The notes below the pieces were generated by a model. The model had not been told where the DNA came from, did not search any database, and was given only the letters and a program-made list of their open reading frames with translations. A stretch of 5,197 nucleotides of DNA, taken from the NCBI GenBank assembly GCA_040752295.1, contig JBFMFE010000182.1, positions 1-5,197 of the forward strand, in the 5' to 3' direction. Position 1 is the first letter of the stretch; every line of letters starts with the position of its first letter. Of this stretch, positions 1 to 5,197 are shown one piece after another. The stretch is from JBFMFE01 sp040752295 (lineage in GTDB: Bacteria; UBP15; UBA6099; JBFMBQ01). The position numbers and the translations under genes were made by a program.

Positions 1-2
1 TG

Positions 3-998
3 AAGGGGCTTGCCGTGTGGCGCGACGGGGAGGCTCACTTCACGGCGCCGCGCCCGCTTGTGATGGACCTGGACGCGCTCCCGCGCCCGGCGAGAGACCT
101 GCTCCCGTATCTCCCGAAATTCTACAGGCCCGCGAGCAACTGCTATCTCCGCTCGCCGTCAACTTCCATGATCACGTCGAGGGGCTGCCCCGGCAGATGC
201 ACGTTCTGCGACAGGACCGTCTCCACGAACAGGCTGCGCGGGCACAGCGCCGGGAGGCTGCTTGAGACCATCGAGGAACTCCGGAAGGATTACGGCTTTC
301 GCGACGTCATTTTTTACGACGACAACCTCGTCACAATGCGCGGAACCGTGCGCGTCCTTTGCGAGGAGCTGACGAGGAGGGGCGCCCCTGTGTCGTGGTC
401 GTGCATCGCAAGGGTTGACATGGTCAATTTCGAGGTCCTCAAGCTGATGAAAAGGGCGGGATGCTGGCAGGTGGCTTACGGCATCGAGAACGGCTCGCAG
501 GAAATTCTCGACGCCCTTAAGAAGGGGATCACGCTCGATCAGGTGAGGCGGACACTTCAATGGACCCGGGAGGCGGGGATAAGCACGCGGGGGTATTTCA
601 TGATCGGCGTTCCCGGGGAGACGGTCGAGACCATAAGGCGGACGATTTCGTTCATGAGGAGCGTTCCGCTGGACGATTTCCACGCGAGTTTTTTCACGCC
701 CTGGCCCGCGTCGGAGCTTTACCACGAGATCAAGAGGAGCGGGCGGTTCGAGGACATTGACGGGCTGTGGGGGCGGATGAGCGGGTGGCGTCCGGTGTAC
801 GTCCCGGACGGTATGACTGCCGCGGAGGTCGAACGCTGGCACAGGAGGATGTTTTTAGCGTTTTACCTCCGTCCGGGCGTGATCGCGCGGTACATGAGGA
901 ATTCGGTGAGGAATCCGGGTGTTTTTTTGAGGATGGTCAGAGGGGGTTACGGTATGATCAAGGCGGCGCTGTCGTCTCTGGCGGGAGGGTGTTTTTAA
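3..998 (+). CDS. B12-binding-type radical SAM enzyme, C-terminal part (5' end outside window)
   Basis: The frame is open from the left edge (first full codon at 3) to TAA at 996-998, so about 331 residues are visible and the true start lies upstream. The radical SAM cluster motif CxxxCxxC is in ITSRGCPGRCTFC, with cysteine codons at 186-188, 198-200 and 207-209; these would ligand a 4Fe-4S cluster that cleaves S-adenosylmethionine. Further hallmarks are the FYDDN stretch near 312-326, the VAYGIENGSQEI strand near 471-506 and GYFMIGVPGET near 591-623. The proline-rich lead-in (APRPLVMDLDALPRPARDLL) is the usual linker between an N-terminal cobalamin-binding domain and the radical SAM barrel. 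The B12 domain itself is therefore expected upstream but is not seen. The tail (SGWRPVYVPDGMT, then a WHRRMFLAFYLRP segment) is typical of this class, which includes BchE- and HpnJ-like enzymes. The substrate cannot be assigned. The next gene starts 3 nt after the stop, which suggests co-translation and a role in making or modifying a lipid or envelope component. Confidence 0.93.
   Translation, partial: KGLAVWRDGEAHFTAPRPLVMDLDALPRPARDLLPYLPKFYRPASNCYLRSPSTSMITSRGCPGRCTFCDRTVSTNRLRGHSAGRLLETIEELRKDYGFRDVIFYDDNLVTMRGTVRVLCEELTRRGAPVSWSCIARVDMVNFEVLKLMKRAGCWQVAYGIENGSQEILDALKKGITLDQVRRTLQWTREAGISTRGYFMIGVPGETVETIRRTISFMRSVPLDDFHASFFTPWPASELYHEIKRSGRFEDIDGLWGRMSGWRPVYVPDGMTAAEVERWHRRMFLAFYLRPGVIARYMRNSVRNPGVFLRMVRGGYGMIKAALSSLAGGCF
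983..988 (+). promoter_or_regulatory. Probable ribosome binding site for the glycosyltransferase gene
   Basis: A GGGAGG purine core lies within the last codons of the radical SAM gene, 13 nt before the ATG at 1002. The spacing is longer than usual, so the match is moderate. Together with the 3-nt gap between the genes it suggests that translation is coupled and starts at 1002. Confidence 0.4.
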
Positions 999-1001
999 GT
1001 C

Positions 1002-2831
1002 ATGGACGGGAAGGAAGGCGGGCGAAAGAGAAGTCCGGCGGTTACGGCGCTTTTTGTTCTGTGCCTTGCAGGCGCCGCGCTGACCGTCGGGTTCGTTCCG
1101 GCGCTGGGGGCGTGCGCCCGCCCGTCGCCCGGCGAAGCCCTGACGCTCGAACTCGGGCGCCGGTACTTCGCGGTAACGCTTCTTCTGGCGCTTTTCGAGA
1201 ACGAATCGCCGCTTTATCACCTGTTTTCGCACTTCGTTCTCTTTCTTCCCGGGGGGTTTTATGCGCTCCGGGCGTTTTCAGCCGCCTGTTTTGCGGCGAT
1301 TCCGTACGTTGTGTATCTAATCGGGCGCGATGTTTCGGGGAGAGCGCCCGTCGCGCGCCGTGTGGCGGCGTGCTCCTTCCTCGCGCTTGCGCCGCTGCTG
1401 GTCCGCTTTTCGTGGAAAGCCGAACCCCTTGTTCCCGCCGTTTTTTTCACGATTCTCTCGGTTCACTTTTTTGTTCGGGCGTACGTTTCGGGGGAAGCGC
1501 GCCTGCGCGCCCCGTACGCGGTCGTGACGCTTATCGCGCTCTACACTTCGTTTTCGGCGTTTCCGTTTTTTCTGGTCCAGGCGGCTTACGCGCTGCGGGG
1601 ATTTTCCGTTTCCCGGGGGGAGAAGCGCGTGAGCGGCTGTGACGATGGTTCGAGGAGGGACCTGCTGAAGGTCTTCGGGCTGTTCGTTCCCGGGCTGATA
1701 TTCAAGGCGGGTGGGGTGACTAAGAACGTTCTGACGGGGTTCTACACGTTTCAGCCCGTTTCGGGATACGATGTTCTGTCAGGCGTCGCGCCGCAGGCGG
1801 GTTTTCCCGGGAGCGCCGGCGCGGAGGTCGCGGCGTTTCTTCTGGTATTCGCACTGTTCCTCTCGGCGGTGTGTTATGGAAGGGGGAACGGGTTGCGAGG
1901 AGGCGGGGGGCTGCCGGCGCTTTCCGGCGGGTTCATGACCGCGTTTACGCTGCTCATGTGCATTTCAGCCTTTGTCTTGTCCATGAGCGTAGCGGTCAGC
2001 GACGTCCGCGCCGCAGTTGAGTGGGATTCGGTTGCCGGGCACGTGGAGAGCAGTTCGCGCGATGGAGACGGTCTGCTCCTCGTCGCGGCCCGGCCGGATA
2101 AGCGGAGTTATTACCTTTTCAGCGATTACATGCGGGCGGCGGGGCTGCGCGGCGAGATCGTGCCCGTGCGGCCGCTTGTGAGAGACGAGCTTGATCTCGG
2201 CGGGGGATTTGCGCTCCGCCCCGCCCGCGGGTCTGGGAACGAGGACGAGATACGGGTAAAAGAGCTTTTTCTCGAAACCGACCGTGTGTGGGTGATTTAC
2301 TGGTGTCGCGAGGACCGCGGGGCGTGCCGCGCTGGCGCCCGGGGGCGCGGGGCGGCGGCGCGGGTGGCGGCGCTGCTCGGCGGCGGTTCGCCGCGTCGCG
2401 CACTGAGCTGGATGGAAGCCGCGGCTGACGAGAGAGAGGCGAAGTCTTTCGGGGATAAATTCCAGTCGGCGCTGTACGCCCTGAAGCCCGGCTTCGCGAA
2501 GGACGGCATACTGCTCGACCTTCTCGTCAACGATCTCGGAGAGAGAGACAAGGCGGCGCGCCTCATCATGGAGCGGGATTTCGAGCCGGAAATGCTGCGC
2601 GGATACTTTCATGGGGTTCGCCGCCATGAAATCCTGTTCGCGTCGAGGAGTCTCATCGGAGCGTGCGCGGGCGACGCCGCCTGCCGGGCGGAGGTTTTGA
2701 GGAAAATCAGGCTCTACGCCGGCGCGCGCGTGGAAAGCGGCGCGTGGAAGCGTGTCATGGATGAGCTTGCGAAAGACCTGCGGGGTTCCATCGGGAGCGG
2801 CGCGGACGCCGGAACAGCCGGCGGGGAATGA
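1002..2831 (+). CDS. Multi-pass GT39/ArnT-like glycosyltransferase with C-terminal extension
   Basis: This is a 609-residue integral membrane protein. About nine or ten hydrophobic segments fill residues 12-332, at roughly 12-34, 71-107 (two), 120-160 (two), 172-198, 222-237, 275-291 and 310-332. Their order matches the GT39 / PMT_2 family, which moves sugars from polyprenyl-phosphate carriers to lipid or protein on the outer face of the inner membrane. Family-like signatures are GEALTLELGRR (44-54, the place of the usual DE loop), ESPLYHLFSHFVL (68-80, the place of PPLY), ALRAFSAACF (88-97), the segment ending SWKAEP (137-142) and ALYTSFSAFPFFLVQAAYAL (179-198). A periplasmic domain follows; residues 335-435 resemble the usual GT39 tail, with DGLLLVAARP and ETDRVWVIYW strands. 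Residues 436-609 are an extra, charged, mostly helical stretch of unknown function. The usual first-loop Asp appears to be Gly44, with Glu45 kept, so the donor specificity or even the activity is uncertain. ATG 1002 follows the previous gene by 3 nt, and the next gene begins 4 nt after TGA 2829-2831. Family assignment is by pattern recognition only. Confidence 0.75.
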   Translation: MDGKEGGRKRSPAVTALFVLCLAGAALTVGFVPALGACARPSPGEALTLELGRRYFAVTLLLALFENESPLYHLFSHFVLFLPGGFYALRAFSAACFAAIPYVVYLIGRDVSGRAPVARRVAACSFLALAPLLVRFSWKAEPLVPAVFFTILSVHFFVRAYVSGEARLRAPYAVVTLIALYTSFSAFPFFLVQAAYALRGFSVSRGEKRVSGCDDGSRRDLLKVFGLFVPGLIFKAGGVTKNVLTGFYTFQPVSGYDVLSGVAPQAGFPGSAGAEVAAFLLVFALFLSAVCYGRGNGLRGGGGLPALSGGFMTAFTLLMCISAFVLSMSVAVSDVRAAVEWDSVAGHVESSSRDGDGLLLVAARPDKRSYYLFSDYMRAAGLRGEIVPVRPLVRDELDLGGGFALRPARGSGNEDEIRVKELFLETDRVWVIYWCREDRGACRAGARGRGAAARVAALLGGGSPRRALSWMEAAADEREAKSFGDKFQSALYALKPGFAKDGILLDLLVNDLGERDKAARLIMERDFEPEMLRGYFHGVRRHEILFASRSLIGACAGDAACRAEVLRKIRLYAGARVESGAWKRVMDELAKDLRGSIGSGADAGTAGGE

Positions 2832-2835
2832 ACGC

Positions 2836-3471
2836 ATGAGAAGGACGGCGTTTATTTCAATTGCGGTTATCGTTCTTTTCCTTATCGCCTACGGGGACAA
2901 GGTAAAGGACAGAAACAAGATCATTGAAGCCCGGCGATTTTCGGCTGCACGAGCGGCGGGCGGCAGGGTGAAGGTCTCGGTTCGTGGTCACGTTTACAGT
3001 ATTGACCTTTACGAGTATCCGAACGTTCCGGGCGGGCTGCCCGAGGGGGGTATGACTTTCGAGGCCGCCCGGCGGGCGTGCAGGAGAGCCGGAAAGAGGC
3101 TCTGCACGAACGAGGAGTGGACGGAAGCCTGCATGGGGATGCAGCTTGACAGGTACGCTTACGGCGGGGTTTTTCATAAGGACGCGTGTAACAACCTTCA
3201 CGGCGACAGGCGGGTCGCGCCTTCGGGGGCTTTTAAAAGATGCAGGACCGAAACCGGCATATACGACATGGCGGGGAACCTCTGGGAGTGGGTCGCTCCA
3301 TCGGCGACCGGAGCGTGGCTCGCGAAGGGCGGCTCGTACCGCGACGGGGAAATCTCGGAACGCTGCGAATTCACGTTCAAACTTTTCGCCGTGCAGGAAA
3401 AGCATCTTGCCTTCGACAACTTCGGAACGCGGTGCTGCGGGGACGCGGCGAAAACCCCCAGTCAGGATTGA
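2836..3471 (+). CDS. Membrane-anchored FGE-sulfatase-like (SUMF1/EgtB/PvdO family) protein
   Basis: From ATG 2836 this encodes 211 residues. I prefer this start to the in-frame ATG at 2752 because it puts a hydrophobic segment (TAFISIAVIVLFLIAYG, residues 4-20) at the N-terminus, follows the upstream stop by 4 nt and has a GGGGAA purine tract at 2823-2828. The likely topology is one membrane anchor with the domain in the periplasm. The domain (about 52-202) carries the family signatures IDLYEYPNVPG (56-66), TFEAARRACRRAGKRLCTNEEW (74-95), APSGAFKRC (128-136), GIYDMAGNLWEWV (141-153), KGGSY (164-168) and FGTRCC (196-201). Related proteins make formylglycine in sulfatases, or act as iron-dependent sulfoxide synthases or PvdO-like enzymes. 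In true FGE two catalytic cysteines lie 2 and 7 residues after the GGSY motif. Here those places hold Asp170 and Glu175, and only Cys177 is near, so FGE activity is doubtful; a structural or ligand-binding role is possible. No sulfatase gene is in view. It is the last gene of the plus-strand cluster and its end overlaps the convergent gene. Confidence 0.85.
   Translation: MRRTAFISIAVIVLFLIAYGDKVKDRNKIIEARRFSAARAAGGRVKVSVRGHVYSIDLYEYPNVPGGLPEGGMTFEAARRACRRAGKRLCTNEEWTEACMGMQLDRYAYGGVFHKDACNNLHGDRRVAPSGAFKRCRTETGIYDMAGNLWEWVAPSATGAWLAKGGSYRDGEISERCEFTFKLFAVQEKHLAFDNFGTRCCGDAAKTPSQD
3462..3471. other. Tail-to-tail overlap of convergent genes
   Basis: The stop of the FGE-like gene (TGA, 3469-3471, plus strand) and the stop of the DUF2232-like gene (TGA read from 3464 to 3462, minus strand) lie inside each other's coding ends, giving a 10-bp overlap. 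Each transcript must therefore run into the neighbour's coding sequence before it ends. No stem followed by a T run was seen on either side. Confidence 0.9.
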
Positions 3472-4427
3472 GACCGTGGAACCTGCGGGCGGCGTCTCAC
3501 ACCGAGCACGGCGCACAATCGCCGGACGTCGAGGAGGTTGTCCGCGACGCCGAGGGCGATAAGGGCGCCGATTGACGCAGGATGGAGCGCTCCCGCCGCC
3601 GCGATAAAGAGTCCCGCCGTCCAGTGGCAGCCGCCGGCGGCGAAGACGAGGGCGTTCACGCCCCAGATGTAGTATATTCCCCCGACGATGAACTGCGCCT
3701 GCGTCACGTTCGCGTAATTTCCCCAGGCGAAGACCGCAGCGGCGGCAGGCGCGAAGAGCCTTACCGGGGCGATCCCGTAATAGGGCGGGGCTTTGTATTC
3801 CGTGCCGGGCAGGATGATGCGGGCGAGCCAGCTCAGCAGAAAGCCGCAGAGGAGGTACAGCGTCAGGTACAGCAGGCTGAAGATGTTCTTCTGAACGTGG
3901 GGCACGAGCGCGGCGAGCCGTTCGAGCCCCGAAGGGTCCATGCGCATCCTCTGCGACGCGGCGATAAGTACGTCTATGAACGAATTGCTCGAGTTGTATA
4001 TCCAGAGGTCCACGGACAGCCGGTCGTCGAATCTGATCAGGACCGGCTGGCTTGCGACGTACGCGCTGGTGACTCCCGTAAGCAGAATCGAGCACGCGAG
4101 GGTCAGAGCGCCGGCGCTGAGCCTCCCCCGTTCCGCAAGCCGGAACAGCAGGCACGAGGCGGCGATGAACGCGGCGAACGGGATGATCATTTGAAACAGG
4201 AACAGGGCGGCTCCCGCGAAAGCCGTCCAGAAAACGAGTCTTTTAAGCGCGTTCAGACTGAATAAGCGCGCCGCCGGCGGTTTTTTCAGCCGTGGTTTGG
4301 CGGGACGCCCCATTGGGAGGATGAAGTAGAGTATGTCCCGGAGACCGATGATGATTATGTAATTCGTCGCGAAGATCGCGAGGGCCTGGAAAAGGAACTT
4401 CAGCGCGTGGACGGAAACAAGCCACAT
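3462..4427 (-). CDS. Multi-pass membrane protein, DUF2232 (YybS-like) family
   Basis: This is a 321-residue integral membrane protein of unknown biochemical role. Hydrophobic segments lie at about 8-38, 64-98, 105-125, 180-206, 220-238, 244-264 and 268-296. The C-terminal region has the arrangement I know from DUF2232 proteins: a loop with charged helices (150-178), paired membrane helices, a YYIWGVNAL segment (252-260) and a closing GVADNLLDVRR (293-303), which resembles the family's G-x-x-D-x-x-x-D-x-R ending. Start at ATG 4427 is favoured over the internal ATG at 4313: a GGAGGA core lies 9 nt upstream of 4427, while the 4313 site has only a pyrimidine-rich leader. Choosing 4427 gives an extra N-terminal membrane segment and a basic linker (RPAKPRLKKPPAAR, 41-54). 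The start is 2 nt after the stop of the PEP-utilising gene. In other bacteria DUF2232 genes often sit beside rpsF, rpsR and rplI; no ribosomal gene is seen here. The family call rests on topology and the C-terminal motif, so another polytopic family remains possible. Confidence 0.6.
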   Translation of the reverse strand: MWLVSVHALKFLFQALAIFATNYIIIIGLRDILYFILPMGRPAKPRLKKPPAARLFSLNALKRLVFWTAFAGAALFLFQMIIPFAAFIAASCLLFRLAERGRLSAGALTLACSILLTGVTSAYVASQPVLIRFDDRLSVDLWIYNSSNSFIDVLIAASQRMRMDPSGLERLAALVPHVQKNIFSLLYLTLYLLCGFLLSWLARIILPGTEYKAPPYYGIAPVRLFAPAAAAVFAWGNYANVTQAQFIVGGIYYIWGVNALVFAAGGCHWTAGLFIAAAGALHPASIGALIALGVADNLLDVRRLCAVLGVRRRPQVPRSQS

Positions 4428-4429
4428 GT

Positions 4430-5197
4430 TCAGCCGTCCTCCAGTATCCGCACGCGGCGGGCGGCGGCGACGATTTCGACGGTTCGCCCCTCGATGTCCG
4501 CGCCCCGCAGTCCGTGAACACCGACGAGCATGGGTTTTCCGAATTCGCGCGCGGCGAGCGCGAGATGGGACACCACGCCGCCTCCCGCCGCCGCGACTCC
4601 GGACGCCCTGCGGAAAACGACGGACATCCAGGGCTTGCAGTGATTCACTATCACAACGTCCCCGGGGCGCACTTTAAGCGCGTCCGCCGGTGACTCGAGA
4701 CGCCGTGCCGTGCCCGTTGCCCTGCCGGCGCTCGCCGCGATGCCGTAGTACGCGCCGTGTCCGTCCGCGGCGCCGGTTTCCGGCGCGGGCAGCTCGTTGC
4801 CCAGCGCGTCGAGGTGAACAATCGGCGGCGCCGGGCGTTCCCTGTCCCGTTTGAATTTTCGGATTCTTTCCTCGACTTTCCGGCGCAGTTCTTTAGCGTT
4901 TCCCGGGTTTTCTATCTCGTGAATTTCGAGGAAGAAAACGGCTTCACTGTCGGGGAGGGTTCCGGCGAGAGTTTCCCGCCGCCCTATTTCGAGCAGAATC
5001 CCGCGCATGAGCGCCCAGCCTTGAAGCAGGCTGTATCTGGTTTCTTCCCTGAGCGTCGCGTACCTTCTCAACCAGCGGTAAAGGAGACGGAACACGGCCG
5101 TGTCCCACGGGATGAGGTTCTGCCCGCGATGATCGCGCAGGAGCGCGGCGATGGACTCGTATGCGCCGCATGAGGCTGAAGGCGGCTCGCAGGCGGC
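4430..5197 (-). CDS. PEP-utilising phosphotransferase, C-terminal part with swivelling phosphohistidine domain (5' end outside window)
   Basis: The frame is open from the right edge of the window to TGA at 4432-4430, giving 255 visible residues. A GTG at 5095 is a possible internal start, but coding-like sequence continues upstream (ending GQNLIPWDTAV just before it) and no good ribosome binding site precedes it, so the gene is taken as truncated by the window. The visible part has a helical linker (LREETRYSLLQGWALMRGIL, then DSEAVFFLEIHEI) followed by the mobile PEP-utiliser domain: GIAASAGRATGTARRLE, RPGDVVIVNHCKPW, and GGGVVSHLALAAREFGKPML with the presumed phospho-accepting His at codon 4567-4565. 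In PEP synthase, pyruvate phosphate dikinase and rifampicin phosphotransferase this domain swings a phosphohistidine between an ATP-grasp domain and the acceptor site; the ATP-grasp domain would lie upstream, beyond the window. The linker looks closer to the PEP synthase-like / Rph-like group than to the PTS enzyme I group. The acceptor is unknown. It is translationally linked to the downstream DUF2232-like gene. Confidence 0.85.
   Translation of the reverse strand, partial: AACEPPSASCGAYESIAALLRDHRGQNLIPWDTAVFRLLYRWLRRYATLREETRYSLLQGWALMRGILLEIGRRETLAGTLPDSEAVFFLEIHEIENPGNAKELRRKVEERIRKFKRDRERPAPPIVHLDALGNELPAPETGAADGHGAYYGIAASAGRATGTARRLESPADALKVRPGDVVIVNHCKPWMSVVFRRASGVAAAGGGVVSHLALAAREFGKPMLVGVHGLRGADIEGRTVEIVAAARRVRILEDG
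4437..4442 (-). promoter_or_regulatory. Ribosome binding site of the DUF2232-like gene
   Basis: Read on the minus strand this is GGAGGA, 9 nt before ATG 4427. It lies within the last sense codons (Leu-Glu-Asp) of the PEP-utilising gene, whose TGA is 2 nt from the ATG. It fixes the start of the downstream gene and implies coupled translation. Confidence 0.7.

Noticed and set aside
159..842. A 227-codon minus-strand frame antisense to the radical SAM gene.
   Set aside because: It has low-complexity Arg/Pro/His-rich composition, and the opposite strand carries unmistakable radical SAM motifs.
767..1642. A 291-codon plus-strand frame spanning the junction of the radical SAM and glycosyltransferase genes.
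   Set aside because: It crosses two well-supported genes out of frame and its product is an Arg/Ser/Cys-rich, motif-free sequence.
2380..2394. A perfect 6-bp GCGGCG/CGCCGC inverted repeat with a 3-nt loop in a very GC-rich stretch.
   Set aside because: It lies inside coding sequence of the glycosyltransferase, in low-complexity Arg/Ala/Gly codons; no regulatory context.
1965..2837. A 290-codon minus-strand frame antisense to the C-terminal half of the glycosyltransferase.
   Set aside because: No membrane segments, motifs or plausible neighbours. The plus-strand frame is continuous from the membrane domain and fits the operon spacing.
3435..3461. A short hairpin (CTG plus GGGG pairing with CCCC plus CAG, one bulged C, 12-nt loop) at the ends of the convergent genes, considered as a bidirectional terminator.
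   Set aside because: The stem is only seven pairs with a bulge, and no T run follows on either strand. It is easily expected by chance at this GC content.
2857..4155. A 432-codon open frame on the minus strand, antisense to the FGE-like gene and continuing across the DUF2232-like gene.
   Set aside because: Its product is rich in Arg, Pro, Ala and Gly with no recognisable motif. It lies opposite a clear family member and over a better-supported same-strand gene. Such frames are common opposite GC-rich genes.
3582..4265. A 227-codon plus-strand frame antisense to the DUF2232-like gene.
   Set aside because: Highly charged composition with no domain signature, opposite a membrane protein with clear periodic hydrophobic segments and a strong ribosome binding site.
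4430..5095. Treating the PEP-utiliser gene as complete, starting at GTG 5095.
   Set aside because: The frame stays open to the window edge with coding-like sequence, no good ribosome binding site precedes the GTG, and relatives carry a long ATP-grasp region before this domain.

Overview
The window is a GC-rich stretch (by eye around 60% or more) of bacterial chromosome, coding almost end to end. It holds five protein genes, two of them cut by the window edges. I see no RNA genes, mobile elements, CRISPR arrays or long direct repeats. The gene families suggest a Gram-negative, anaerobe-related lineage of the broad deltaproteobacterial type (Desulfobacterota, Myxococcota or similar): a cobalamin-binding-type radical SAM enzyme, a GT39-like membrane glycosyltransferase, a small membrane-anchored FGE-like protein and a DUF2232-like membrane protein. 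This placement is an inference from family distribution, not from a marker gene.

Plus strand, 1-3471: three genes are packed head to tail with gaps of 3 and 4 nt, so they are very probably one operon whose promoter lies to the left of the window. They are (1) the C-terminal part of a radical SAM enzyme of the B12-binding class, (2) a 609-residue multi-pass protein with the layout of a GT39/ArnT-type, lipid-phosphosugar-dependent glycosyltransferase and an added C-terminal helical region, and (3) a 211-residue protein with an N-terminal membrane anchor and a formylglycine-generating-enzyme (SUMF1/EgtB/PvdO-type) fold. The FGE-like protein appears to lack the catalytic cysteine pair of true FGEs. 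The set resembles a lipid or cell-envelope modification cassette, but no substrate can be read from the sequence.

Minus strand, 5197-3462: two genes run toward the first group. They are the C-terminal 255 residues of a PEP-utilising phosphotransferase (PEP synthase or rifampicin-phosphotransferase-like), carrying the swivelling phosphohistidine domain, followed 2 nt later by a multi-pass membrane protein that I assign to the DUF2232 (YybS-like) family. The ribosome binding site of the second gene lies inside the last codons of the first, so the two are translationally linked.

The two transcription units converge and their last genes overlap tail to tail by 10 bp (3462-3471). There is no intergenic space and no recognisable intrinsic terminator. 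No gap between genes exceeds a few bases, so no promoter is expected inside the window. I found no clear new multi-gene system. The most useful leads are the cysteine-deficient FGE-like protein, the atypical GT39 motif with its C-terminal extension, and the PEP-utiliser/DUF2232 pair.
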